Shown here piece by piece: positions 23,601 through 35,820 of a stretch of DNA of 64,000 nucleotides. The stretch covers positions 32,044,243-32,108,242 of the forward strand of contig OZ017796.1 of the NCBI GenBank assembly GCA_963969395.1. Reading direction: 5' to 3'. The position numbers were made by a program, and so were the translations under genes. Under the pieces are notes generated by a model. It was not told the origin of the DNA, made no database searches, and saw nothing but the letters and a program-made list of their open reading frames with translations. Position 1 is the stretch's first letter. Each line of letters begins with the position of its first letter. Source of the stretch: Pseudoscleropodium purum. Taxonomy: Eukaryota; Streptophyta; Bryopsida; Hypnales; Brachytheciaceae.

Positions 23601-26600
23601 CCTTTTAAAGTCCATGACATCTCTTAGAACGATGTTACCCCACCCCCCTATGATTCAGAATCAGTATTCTATGAGCAGACTGGTTCTCATGAAGTTCATA
23701 TAAGCAAAGTGACCTGGTTGATAGGATACATAGAAGATGATCTCTAAATAAAACCAATAAAACCAATGGTCTCTAGGAACCAATGGTATGCCATTATCAT
23801 CCAACACGTCACCCTCATTAAATAAAGAACTTGAATGTTTGACTCCATTATGGTGGTGAGGATTCAGTGGAGATTTTACTATAGAATGCTACATTACAAG
23901 CATCTTGAGTTAACACATACATTAGGCTTACCCACAAGCACCTAAAGCCTGCAGTGGCGGAGCTCCTTTATCATAAAACCAGTACTCAGAGCCAATAAAA
24001 TTGGAGCACAGCTGCGGAACCAAACATTTACTAGATTATAATTTATGGTGTCCAGTACTACAAATGCCTAAATGAACAAGCAAGTAATCACAAGTGTTGA
24101 TATCTGAAATAGAAACATGTAATTTTCATATCACTCTTACATATAATCTTCAATACAGTCTTCAATATATTTCTTAGTACAGTCATTGGAAAAGTCAATG
24201 AAGTGGAGACACCCACCTTACCAAAATAATTTCCTGAGTGTTTGGAAATGTCGTGCTCATCAAGAGAAATAGTATAGTTGGCCTTGGTCTTCTTCTGTTT
24301 CTTTGAAGCCAGCAGAAAACGGTCTCCCTCTGTGAGATACAACCTGTAGCTGTTGTTTGCAACATCCAAAGGTCAGTGCATTTCAAAGATTGGCTAAAGT
24401 GACCAATTTGGTTGAATTCAAGATTTTAGTGGATGACATGTAGCAATATTGGATAGTGACTCACAAACTAGATGGATATTCTTGAACTGGACATAAATGG
24501 AATATGCTTTTCAAGAATGGTATGTGCTCAAGGAAGATGTACTGCAAATACCTTTTACTATGCAAATTGGTATTGATACCCTTATATTCAAGAACTTTAG
24601 GGTTTAGGGTGTCTTTTATACTACAAATGTGCTCATCAAGAATATTTGGAATTACCTTGGAGTCAGCCACTTGGCATGGACTTGGCGGCGAATGTGGCAT
24701 TCAATGGGGCCAAAGTCTTCTGGGACAGGACGTGTAAGAAACACTCGAAGATCGGCAATCATACTTGCCACATTCCTGAACCGCAGTCTGTTATCACACC
24801 GTGGTTCTGGACAATACACAGGAGTTAACCCTTGCTCTTGCAATTTCTTTTCCAAGTCCTGCACAAATAAATCAAGCATTTTTCCATTTGCTTATAATCT
24901 TGATGTTCACTCATTTCAGGGACTCTTTAGCATTCAATTTATCCTTGCAGTGCAAAAAAATCTGCACGACTTGTATGCTATACTATTTATTTTAATTTGT
25001 ATATGGTACATTACTTTGTAGGTTTAGTACTGTTTCAAACACCAAGTAATATTGCATCTCTAGAACGATAACATTGGGACACCATTCAGCAACTTGACTG
25101 GCCACTTGTTCATTGCCTCGCCATTCGCTCAAAAACTTCTCGTTCCGCTCTTTCAAGGATCAGTGGTGGTCCCAATATTAAGACAAGCACACTAACTTGG
25201 GGCACATCAAATAATAGATGACACTGAAAAGAATGAACGGTGTAGCCTGGAAAGAATAAATGTTGTGGTACTTACAATGGCATCTCCACAACTTGTGGTA
25301 TTTGAAACACTTTGGTGAGAAGCAGGCCTCTGAAACCAATCCCTTCCTCTGATGGCTCTACCCAAAAATCCACCTGACCAATTTCCTTTCTTACCAAAAT
25401 CAATCCCACCCTGCCAAGTGCCAGTGCCAGAAGGTACTTCAATACGCATGAATATTTATAATAGACGAGAAAAAAGGTCTGCACTCGATTTCTTAATCCA
25501 TCATCTTTGGATGGACACTAGACTACCCATTTGGCAGAATCTAGGGAAACCATATGATAGCTTCTAGAATAGAATAAACTTGGTTTGGATTTACACAATT
25601 AGGAACTCCTTTAAATGAATTCTCCATATTGAGAACTCAAAATGCACGCATATATCTAAATTACTTCTTCGTAAAAAAGTCCTCTATATAGAAATTTTAA
25701 GAACGAATTAAACAAAGAATCTAGTGAACTTATTATACCATGTTATTATACCTCAAAATTGTAACCCATCACACTAAAATTAAATCATTAAAAGTGAAAC
25801 ATGTATTTGGTGATATTCCAAATGCATCCAAATTGAAAAATGTGACAAACTTCCAATTTTTGTTTTCAAGTTCATACATTATTGCCCATCTAACAAGCCT
25901 TCAGGGGTTAACAAAATTGAAGAAGTTTGAAATTCATAGCACATACATTACAAGGGAAAGCATCAACCAATGGTCAAAAGTGCACACCTTGGAGGAATTT
26001 CGAGGTGTGAACTGTCCTCGCAAGCTGTCTGCAAGTATTTCCTTCCTAGGAGTTCTGGGAGTTCTGGGAGTCATGAGAGAAGTTCTGGGCGTTCTGGGTG
26101 TTCTGGGAGTCAAAGAAAATACTCTGGAAATCATGGCAATCCTCGGAGTCCTGGGAGTCTGTGGCACGATTGTTGTGTCCCTAATCATCACAGCAGCGAA
26201 AATTCATAAATGAAAATGACCATTTCGATTGATCATTCTGTGAAATTGTAAGTTAGATGACTTCAAATTTTCTATCAAAAGAATCAGTGAAGAAGATTGA
26301 ATATGTTCATCGATAAAAATACATAATTGGACGTAAAGAACTCCCCACTTGACCTACCCAAAACTGCTAAAAAGAAAGCATGAGGACCAAGTCGTGCCTC
26401 TCAGACTTCTAGGGGCTAATGATGTCAGTAGTAACAGAGAGCGGTTTGATTAAAGCACCTTCTGGTGCATGACGGAGCTGGCGGGTATACGCTTGTAGGA
26501 GTAGTAGTGAGGGGACCAGGAATGAAGAAGTCGTTACTTGCCACCAACCCTGCACAAGAGAATCAGTTGTTCCGTTTGTAATGTAAAGATGTTTAAAAAT

Positions 26601-27520
26601 TGTCAAAGCAACAATGTAATTGCACAAATCTAATTCAAGGCAGAACCAAGAGAGAATCATTCTCTAACCAACAGGTTTTAAGAGAATCTGGACTTTGCAA
26701 CAATTTCCGCACCAACTGGCCTTTTCACCCCTAAATTGGATCAAAATGCCCAACTTACCTTTTTTTTGAGCAATTTTCAGTAGATCACCAAGTGGGGTAT
26801 CTTTACGTTGAAGCTAACTAATTATTTGACCACTGCAATGTCGTCCACTCATTGTGCTGATATACAGTATAATATGGCAATATGCTGAATTGAATTTTCA
26901 AAATTTCAAACCATGAATCCTTAGTCATGTAGCGGTTATGTTAGATTCGTTCTCTTCTCAACCCGATCCAGCACGTTTTGACTGCAATTGCAACTGAAAA
27001 ACGATTTGACAACAAGTGCAGTCTGATACCTGATAAGGAGCGAGTTCTTTTCTTTTGAGGGATAGCTAGTCTTGGGACACGTAATTCGTTCCGTGTGTTC
27101 CCTCCTGTCGTCTGTTTGCATTCCCTTTGATAAGAACGAAAAACAAAATGCTTGTCGCATGAACCAAAGGAGACATACATAGGGAGACCACTCCATGAAT
27201 CAGGGGGCGGATGTTCTTTATGATGTTCATTCTTTCGAAAGCAGTTCAAGTTCACTAAAAATTCTACTCTATTCGACATTCTATAATTGATGCAGTAGAT
27301 AATTGCTCTGTATGCCTTGGAATTCACCGAAACAAATGCAAGCCCAGCCGATACAAACCTTGGAGTTTTTTAGTGCACTGGCATTAGGTTGCCTTGAACG
27401 GAGAAGGGGTTGGTGGTCCTCGTCGTCGGCCTTAAGTTGACCTTCCTCTCTCAGCAGCTGAATTTCAGGTTTGGGAAGCTGCAATCTGACGGAATTCCAA
27501 TCAAACCTTTGATTGTCCAT
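20657..27520 (-). CDS. TLP: Tubby-like protein without F-box
   Basis: Eleven exons on the complement: 27520-27359, 26549-26459, 25436-25276, 24858-24656, 24349-24217, 24011-23932, 23237-23018, 22555-22493, 21850-21803, 21518-21465, 20845-20657; 467 aa, every junction in phase and GT-AG. The Tubby C-terminal domain fills about residues 190-420, with GPIECHIRR, FLLASKKQKKTKANY, NVLGIAGPRRM, NFNGRVTKPSVKNFQ, VILQFGK, FTMDYQHPMSALQ and a diverged end LTGLDAKHCLE. Tubby domains bind phosphoinositides at the plasma membrane. Most plant members carry an F-box; none is visible here, and the basic FLLASKK block looks closer to animal TULPs or to plant TLP8-type proteins. The N-terminal exons 2-3 (G/S-rich) are placed by phase and splice sites only and are less sure. 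After the point where the family usually stops the frame runs on about 46 residues, which is unusual. Confidence 0.9.
25740..26213 (+). CDS. Antisense ORF in Tubby intron 2: LRR-like fragment with repeat-coded hydrophobic tail
   Basis: A 157-codon ATG-started frame lies inside intron 2 of the Tubby gene on the opposite strand. Residues about 25-70 look like weak leucine-rich repeats (LTSLQGLTKLKKFEIHST). Residues about 103-140 are coded by a 9-bp repeat (GTTCTGGGA, 26049-26155) giving LGV triplets, and the end (GTIVVSLIITA then KIHK) could span a membrane. It may be a truncated immune-receptor-like fragment, a small membrane protein, or chance coding in a minisatellite. No similarity to a full-length family is evident, and expression cannot be judged from sequence. 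Confidence 0.3.
   Translation: MLLYLKIVTHHTKIKSLKVKHVFGDIPNASKLKNVTNFQFLFSSSYIIAHLTSLQGLTKLKKFEIHSTYITRESINQWSKVHTLEEFRGVNCPRKLSASISFLGVLGVLGVMREVLGVLGVLGVKENTLEIMAILGVLGVCGTIVVSLIITAAKIHK
26049..26155. repeat. 9-bp minisatellite (GTTCTGGGA)n in Tubby intron 2
   Basis: The 9-mer GTTCTGGGA and close variants repeat head to tail with interruptions. Because the unit is a multiple of three, it keeps frames open on both strands (LGV on plus, TPR on minus). Confidence 0.8.
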
Positions 27521-30500
27521 AGCCTAACAAATGTCGAGTGTTTGTATCACGGCAACGAAACTGTAGGAGAAGACGCAGGCTAGTAGCGGGAATTACGAAT
27601 TCAAATAGGAGATTAGCAACTGATCCTAATTTCTGTTACAACTTTTAGGTCAAGTAGTTAGACACATCTGACCACATTCTGACATTGTCTCACTGCATTG
27701 TGCCGCACGGCGACAAATGAAATAATTGAAATAAACAACAAAACCTAATTAAAGATGAAGAGAAATAATGGAACAGAGATCAACCAACTTTCTGGAGCAC
27801 CATAACCTCAGCACAAGGCAAAAGGGATAACAAATACTACGCCATATCCAAAAACAAATGCCAACTCCAACTCTTTCAGTTGAGAGCAACTCCCAAACAC
27901 AATTTGCCGCATTACCATTACTGGAAACAATAATTGCACCAAAAAAAACTGTATAACAAATTACCAGACGCTGAAGAGAAACCTTTACGATCTAGGCCCT
28001 ATCATACACTCGAGAGTCGAGAATTGCCGAATCAGCAAGGGGAAAAACATTGGCAGGATAAAACCTAAAGAACAAACATATCAATCTCAGACCAAGAAAC
28101 AATGACGAACGAAGAAAAGAGTTTCACTATCCATCTCAGTTCTCATATCCCAAAATAGAAGGGCGGGACTTCCATGCACATAGAATCGGCCAAACCTTGC
28201 AAACCTCGCATAAAAGACAAAAATAAATAATTGAATAATTTTAAAAAAACTACATGTAAGAGTGCAATGGTTGAGAATTGGAATTTGTTGGCGGGCAAAA
28301 TTCAGAAGAGACTTGTGAAAGCAGGGCCGGGGTGAAATGTGACAGAATGATTCAAGACAACAGCTTCCTGTGAAGGTTAGTTAGGTCTGTTTACTCATGC
28401 ACAACCAACCTCCCCCACAAGGATTGCAGAAACCCGCCAAACCACTGCGTAGACTGCAGATTAGAGATTTCATTAGAAGATTTTTGGGGCCTCCGGATGC
28501 TTGCGAGTTATCACAGCCTGCGAACGCAGGAAACAAGTTCGGCGTAGCGGTCTGACGTGGCCGAGACCCTGCCACATCATTGATCAAATTTTTAAAATTA
28601 AATTTTTTTTTTTTAATTTATGAAAAAGAAAATTCTGACAGCAGGCCGTTCCCCTCGCTGCGGGGAACAACTACGGGGAACAACTGCGGGGAACAGGCCC
28701 GAAACAGGCTTCTGGATCCCCCAAAACTCTTTTAATGAGTATTGTGACACCATAAAGCAATACCAAGAGCACAAGTGCAATGGTAAACTTGAAGGGAATG
28801 AATGGAGGTCAAGGAGGATTGACCCTCTATAGTCCCACCAGAGGGTAAACGTCAAAATTGCCTCCTATTTTGTGTCGATTAAATTTTGTATTTCATCATA
28901 TCCCTCAGCTAATTTGGGGTCTCTGATTGCAAATATGATTTCAGAATTTGCAAGTTTTATCATATGTGGAAAATAAAAAAATTTCAGTGTTTTTTACAAG
29001 GGTAAAACACATGGCAATAGAGGGGTCAAACCTCCCTAACCTCCCTAGCCATGAAATCAACCATTGATGTTGAAACCTTCGATGTTGAAACAAGAGATGA
29101 TTTTGTTCGAGATAACCAATAAAGTGGAGGTTTGGAATGGACTTTTATTATCAAACATAACCCCCTCATGCCAACCTGATCAAGAATGTCAAAATTGGAA
29201 ATCTATAGGAGCCCACCCATTTTTTTCACATCCCATTTTCAACCTATAGACAAATTTCTTTTTGTGAAGTTGTGGTGTGGTTCTGGAAGTAGTTGTGGTG
29301 CATTATCATTTGTTGTTAGGCTTTCAATATTGCAACCAACCCTTGGTTGATTCTTCAACTAGCCTATGGTTGGAAATAGAAAGTCTATATGATCAATATA
29401 AGTCGTATAGTTCAACTAAAAAATTTATAATAATTATATTTTGAGTTAAAAAATTCTGGAAAATTATATAATCCTTCCAAACTCTATTTCTACATTAGGG
29501 AAAATTTCTGCACTCAAGAAATCTACACTCCATATGCGTGTAATTGCTTAAGTGGTTGGAAATGGGTCTGCTCCTTTAAGTCTCTCTCTAAAAGTAAATT
29601 GGATGGGATTGTGGCTCTAAACCACCTTCACTCTTCCCAATGGCCTTGCATCATGATGTGTCAAAATAGGTTGCAAGGAGGATTATGTTACATGAGATCA
29701 TGTCCATTGACTATTCACTACATACTTCAAACAACTTTGATGTTTTAATGCTAATTTTTCTAATAGCTTAAGAATATATACAAATTGGTGCTCACAATTA
29801 AGAAAGGTCCATTTCAATGTTGTTTCCACCCAAATTATGTTCAAAAAACAAATCTTTGGAAGCACCTCCTAATAAATGGAGATTTCAATCTAAACCATTG
29901 ATCTCATGTTATCATTTATGAAATTGCTTAAAGACCACTAGTCAAAACTATTGTCAATCATTGAGAATTGTGAAAGATTCTTTTATTGTCTTTCATTAGG
30001 TAAGCCCTATTCACCTAACCTTTTCACTTGGGCTTTTATTTTTGGCAAAATTTTGCCAATATGTCATAAATTTCACCTCTCATCCTTCATCCCTCCTAAA
30101 ATTGGCCTCTAGAATGAGGATAGTAGAGAAGACATTGGTTAAAAAAAAAAGCCTTGCTTTTCTCATTTTTTTAATCTTTGATGGTAGTTAAGATAGTAAT
30201 AGATTTGAATAAAGTTGAAATTGTACTAAAGTAATGGAAATCACACTAACATAGCCAATAAAAATCACCACCACTTAGTGGATTGGGCACATTAGTAAAC
30301 TTAGTGGTTTACTTAGTGCATAGTTCACAAGCATTTTCTACTCTTTTGATTTGTCCTTTATATAAGGGGGGACAATTAACTTCACCTAAAAAATTAGTGT
30401 CGTAACAAATTGTATTTTTCTAGAAGTTGGTACAATATAGTAATATTTCAACCTATACTAATTCAAAAAAATGACTTTGGTAAATTAATATTACATGCAC

Positions 30501-32252
30501 TATCAAGACAAATTAATGTCAATAGTATTGGAATAGTTTTATTGGAATCCTTGAGTGCCCCATCACCCCAAATTGGGCCTATCCTATTTTATTTTTTTGC
30601 AATAAGTCTTTAGGTCTTGGATAAATAACTATGAAAAATTGTATATGGCCTCTTTTAGTTTGTTTTTTTGCAATAAGTCTTCAAATCCTAGATAACTACT
30701 ATGAAATTGTACATGGACAAGAGGGAGTATTGGTGTCATGTTATTGAGTAGGGACATTGATTTCAATGAGTTGCAAAGTATTTTTGCATTTTTGGTAAAG
30801 GGTGGCATAGAATTTGCTCCCAATCATATTTTTGTCTACATTGACAATGTTACACATTAGAGGTTATGGTATTCACTTTTTGCGGCATCAAAAAATTTCT
30901 AAATTTGGCTAATTTTTGCATAGCAAGTGACCCTACTCCTTGCCAAAAAATTGGGGGCAAGACCACACCTACACAAATTTCTATGAATTTGTGAACAAAA
31001 AGAATCCTTCCTCCATTTAAAAAAATAACAAGTAGTCAATCCTTGTTTGACCATTATAATATTTCAAAAAATATGGTCAAAACTTGCCTAATTCCCCTTG
31101 AAAATGCGTGCCATAACCTTCTTCCAAATTCAACGGTTCTTACATCTCACGATCACCAATCTTACTTGTGAAGTTTTGTTGCCAAGTTGATTGTCACTAG
31201 GTCCTTTGTGCCTCCATTTTGGCATTCTGACTCTAGGCACTTAGGGATTAATACCTTACCAATGAAGTAACGATCAAGTTGTGAGTCAATAAAATTTGTA
31301 ATTGAGATATTCTAAAGTAGCAACAATAGAGTAAGCAACTCAAATTATTGACTAGATTGGATCACAACATGGCCATTACTATTGATAACTAACCAATAAC
31401 ATAACTTCAAATACGACAATTAATCATGTCAATCTAGATAAAAAATTTGTAGTTACCTTGTGCTCTTCAACAACAATTCCATTATGTCTATGAGTTTTAT
31501 CCTAAACCATGACTATGGTTTGTAATATGATTGCTTGCCATGTCATTGAAATTTGTTATGTTAGTCGTAACAACCAGTCCAACTCCGTTGTTCACCAATA
31601 CTAGATCTAATCTTGTTTTCTCCATGCATTTCTTTGATGTGTCTTCAATCATTCTTTATAAAGTGCCTATTTAAGAGATGGAAATTAATTTGGGGAGGTT
31701 CAACTTTAAATATTTTTCAGTAAATTTTCCTTGAAAGACAAATGGAATTGACATTTCCTCCAAGTCGTTTTATATTTTTTTGACTTTTGTGAAATTATTC
31801 ATGAATTTTTGAAGTTCATACGCAGTGGTCACTAAAAGTGTTTACCTGAAATGTACACAAATGGTACATTTCTGGTGCAATCAGAAAAGCACAATGCACA
31901 AACTGGGTATACCGGTATTTCAGGAGCTGGACGCTTTACGCTTTTAGCTGAGCCCGGCACTTTATGGACCTGAATATCTCTGCTCCTCACTGACGCATCA
32001 GATTTGTGCCATGCAAACCGAGAACTTTGTAAGTCGCTGATCCAGTGCTACTGTTTCTGCGGTCTAAATTGATGGTGGCAAATGCGCAGCTTTGTGGGTT
32101 AGTCTGAATTGTGAGTTTCAAGCACCGGAGGAACAGAGCTTACAAAATCAGAGGGGTGTGTGCCGCACTGACGATTCTTCTTCTCCGGCGGACGAGTCTT
32201 TTCATTTTGAAGGCGCCGCATCGAGTGAACGGGAGAGTTTCGCTGAAGCTTT
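27521..32252. other. Gene-free intergenic region between Tubby and CPQ
   Basis: The first few hundred bases likely hold the Tubby promoter and leader; a pyrimidine-rich acceptor-like site (complement of about 27555-27565) hints at a leader intron. A G-rich direct repeat built on CGGGGAACAACT lies at about 28655-28697. From 28.8 to 31.9 kb the DNA is A/T-rich without coding signals; a TTAA-element right end is visible at about 31230-31251. No long reading frame or transposon protein is present. Confidence 0.5.
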
Positions 32253-32570
32253 AATTCCTATGGGAATCCTTCTCTGTGTTTTCTATTCACAAATTCGGGA
32301 AGGAGCTGAAGCGTCATTTCCTTGTTGAAAGTACCATCAGCTTCATCTATTGCTGCTCCTCTGTTTCGGATTCTGGGATTAATCTCCTTCAGCGGATTTG
32401 TTTCTAATGAGAATCCTTCTGGGGTTTTCTCTTTCATGAATTTGAGAAGGAGGTGGAGCATCGTTCCATGTTGAAAGTATATATCATCAGCCGAATCCAT
32501 TGCTTCTTCTTTCTGGAAAAGCTCCTCTGGTTCGGATTTTAGGGTTAATAAGTTTCGTTCAGTGGATTTG
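32253..32570 (+). repeat. Tandem duplication in the CPQ 5' leader, period about 150 bp
   Basis: Units 32253-32400 and 32401-32570 share GAATCCTTCT, TTGAAAGTA, CATCAGC, TTCGGAT and a common end GTGGATTTG/GCGGATTTG. The second unit is about 20 bp longer. It ends 19 bp before the start codon of the carboxypeptidase gene, so both copies are probably transcribed leader sequence. Confidence 0.75.
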
Positions 32571-32589
32571 ACGAGGACTAGTCGTGGCA

Positions 32590-34681
32590 ATGTGTGGAGT
32601 GGTGACCACGATGACGGGTCTGATATTAAGGACGCTTCTGCTGGTTCTGTGTTTGCATCATGGCGGTGTCCCAATGCTCGTAACGGGCTATTCTTCAATT
32701 TTGCAATCGAGTCTACTTGCGAAGGAGGAAGCAGGTAAAATCATACGAGCTGCATTGGAGACCCCAATTGTATACGAGCGATTGGCGTACATGACCGACA
32801 CCATCGGTCCCCGCTTCAGTGGCACACCCGAGCTCGAGCTCGCCATTGACTGGATCAAGGCAACAGCGGAGCAGGAGGATGGCATCATCGTCAGGACGGA
32901 GTCTGTGATGGTTCCGCGATGGGTGAGGGGAAGCGAGTACGCCAATCTTCTCGCCCCTCGCCGCAAAAGCATGCGCATTCTATCTCTCGGCGGCAGCGTG
33001 GGCACCAACGGCACCACTCTCCGTGGAAGCGTCATCGTCGTCTCTTCCTTCGATGACCTCGAAAACCAGAAAGACAACATCACAGGCAAAATCGTGGTGT
33101 ACAACCAGGAGTTTATATCTTACGGCGAGACAGTGGAATACCGCGTCCTTGGAGCTCCTCGTGCGGAGTCTTATGGCGCCATTGCTGCTTTGATAAGGTC
33201 CGTGACCCCGTTCGGCACTCAAACTCCGCACACGGGCTCCACTCACGCTTCCAGTATCCCCGCTGTGTCTATAACATTAGAAGATGCGCAAATGTTTGCG
33301 CGTATGCAAGCGCGTGGCCAGAGTATGGAAATTGAGCTCTACCTGGAAGCGCACACACTCCCCGACGTGCCATCTCGAAACCTCATTCTCGAGATTCAAG
33401 GCTCCAAGCACCCTGACGAGTTTGTCGTCCTCGGAGGGCATACTGATAGCTGGGACATTGCCGACGGTGCCATGGACGATGGAGGGGGCGCCTTTGTTGC
33501 ATGGGAAGCGGTGAGGTTGATAAAATCTTTAGGTCTTCACCCAGACAGAACCGTTCGTGCTGTGCTTTGGACGAACGAGGAGAACGGGGCGCGAGGTGGA
33601 CAAGCGTATGCTAATGACCATAGCGAAGAGCTCGAGAAGCATAGCATCGCTCTGGAATCTGATGCAGGGACGTTCACTCCAAATGGAATATCCTTTGCGG
33701 GGTCCAATGAAGCGAGAAAGATTGTGGAGGCGATTGGAGAGCAGTTGCTCAAGGGAATAGGATCGGGAAATGTCTCGGGTGTGGAAGTGGGAGAGGATGT
33801 GTCGTACTTGAATGCACATGGTGTACCTTCCGGAAGCTTGAACGTGTTGGATCCACGACAGGGGGACGAATCGAACAACCCTTGCGTCCCGTTTAGTCGT
33901 CCACCGTATCCACCGTTCAGTCAGGACGATTTCCTCCGAAGCGGCTACTTCTGGTATCACTCCATCTTTTTCTTGTAATTCCCTACTAATCGTGCTAGTC
34001 TAATTCTCTCTTGTTTGCATGATGTCTGATTATTGTATTTATCATTTTGTCAAAGGCGGGGGTTGCAGCTGTCAAGAGCTATCCAAGCTTTAGTCTTGGA
34101 TAGGCTGATCTCGCAGATCTCGACATGTCATGAGTCAGATCGCTTTAGTCTAATTCTCTCTAGCTTGTTTTAATCAATTCTTGCATTCTGTCTGCTTATT
34201 GCATTGAGCAATTCTTTGAAGATGGATGTCGAGCAATCGAAGCCCTGGAGAGGCTGATTTTGTAGATTTTGACTTTCCATGAGCTAGATCGTTCTGCGCT
34301 TATTCTCCCTTTTTTAGAATCGATTCATTGCATTTTGTCTACTTATTCCATTTATCATTTCTTCTAAGGCGGATGTTGCAACTGTCGAGCAAGCGAAGTG
34401 TAGTCCTCGACAGTGAAATTTCGGAGGTTCCGGCTTGTCATGAGCCAGATTTTCTACTTCAATTGTCGTTTCTGTAAAAGATTTACAGTACCTCACCACT
34501 TGATGGTAGATGTTGCGAGTTGTGTTAGAGACTAATCGATATTGTGTGCCTGGACAGGTACCACCACACCGCGGCGGACACAATTGACAAGCTCTCGCCA
34601 AAGCAACTGCAGCACTGCGCTGCCACACTCAGTGTCTTCGTGTACAACATTGCCAATCTGCCATTCTTACTTCCTCGGTGA
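32590..34681 (+). CDS. CPQ: Carboxypeptidase Q-like M28 metallopeptidase
   Basis: Two exons, 32590-33953 and 34558-34681, joined in phase 2 (TG|G = Trp); 495 aa. The ATG is the first in frame after an upstream TGA. A hydrophobic stretch (about residues 10-22) suggests a signal peptide, so the enzyme is probably secreted or vacuolar/lysosome-like. The family (PGCP/CPQ, peptidase M28) is a two-zinc exopeptidase that removes terminal residues from small peptides. The M28 core is complete: His284 in GGHTDSWD, the DDGGG aspartate (about 296), the catalytic/ligand pair Glu330-Glu331 in TNEENG, Asp358 in ESDAGTF and the final His in YFWYHHT. A PA-like insert lies at about 140-230. A proline/serine-rich stretch of about 25 residues before the last His (about 421-452) seems longer than in animal CPQ. 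I recognise it by the TIGPRFSGTPELE and GGHTDSWDI motifs. Confidence 0.92.
33998..34450 (+). repeat. Three diverged tandem copies within the CPQ intron, period about 150 bp
   Basis: Units at 33998-34147, 34148-34299 and 34300-34450 each contain a TCTAATTCTCTC-like start, a GCATTNTGTCT block followed by TTATT, a GGATGTT/GGGGTTG block and CATGAGNCAGAT near the end. They fill three quarters of the single 604-bp intron. Confidence 0.65.
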
Positions 34682-35820
34682 TTGAATTCTCCTCATTTCT
34701 GCCGGGCGAGCAGAAATGCATGGTTGTAACATGACTATGTCTACATTTGTATTTTATCAATTGCAAGCATTCATTATTTCGGTCACGCAACGTCGTCACT
34801 CCGACCCTTGTTGCTCTCTCCGAAAAGTTTCATTCTGCGCTCGCTCGCATGCGTGAGCTATGCCACTAGGTAACCGAAATCTGAGCACCCCTTCATCTCC
34901 GTGAATGAGTCCATACCAGTACCTCCAACACCTCCAAGGCTCCAACATTGGATATCAAGGGTGTTAGTGCCTGAATGCTTTCTTGAATTTTTGCATATTT
35001 TTGCTTATATCTTTATAAATATATATTATTTGTCTGAATTTCACCAAATTCATTCTACAGAAAGTGACTTTTATAAAGTGAAGCATTGGTTTGGATGAAT
35101 GAAAAGTTGTGTGGTCAAAAAAGCCCTTGGAACCTTTGTGTGTATGTCTTCTAAATTTTGGATCTTGAAGTCATAAGGGAAGCATTGGTTTGGATGAACA
35201 AGAAGGTATGTGGTCAAGAAAGCCCCTTGAAACCTTTGTGTTCATCTTCTAGATTTTGGAAGTTGAAGTGCTAATGGTTAAAATGTTAAAATTTGAAAGT
35301 CTATAACTATGTCTATATGATACAAAAAATAATTCAATAGTAAGGAATATATTGATCCTTTCAATTGAAATGTGTTAGATTTTGCGACACTTTTGGGTAT
35401 AATGAAAATTAGAATTCCCTTACAAAATTATTATTATCAAAGGTGATTGTTAAGATGTAAATTAGTGTAAAACATTTGGAAATTAGAATGTGGCAACTTA
35501 AGAGCATTTCCATTGATTTTACTAGGAATGTAGAATGTATAGTGACTCTCAAAATGTTTTTGTACACTTACAAAACTTGCCATATCTAATTGAGGAATTA
35601 GAGATTTTCAGAAAAATTTGAGCAAGTTATGTTACAAGTGGATTGAGAATTCTTTTTGGGATTTTATGGTAAAAATTTCACAAATTAAAATTTTTTTTAT
35701 TGAAAGAAATATGACTCGATATATTTAGATTTTTCATAATTTACTCCAAAAATCTCCAATAAAAAATATGGAAAATTTGAAAAGTGTATCAAATATTTAT
35801 AGATTATCAGCACCACTACC
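34682..35820. other. Gene-free AT-rich spacer downstream of CPQ
   Basis: Holds the CPQ 3' end and a two-copy tandem duplication (35080-35175 and 35180-35270, period about 99 bp, sharing AGCATTGGTTTGGATGAA and TTGAAACCTTTGTG-like blocks). Nothing else is recognisable. Confidence 0.6.

Noticed and set aside
24594..24610. TTTAGGG-like telomeric repeat
   Set aside because: Only about two units, inside Tubby intron 4; chance occurrence.
32258..32698. 146-codon minus-strand ORF over the CPQ start
   Set aside because: Shadow of the duplicated leader and first CPQ codons; no family similarity.
33529..33960. 143-codon minus-strand ORF inside CPQ exon 1
   Set aside because: Antisense shadow of a GC-richer coding exon.
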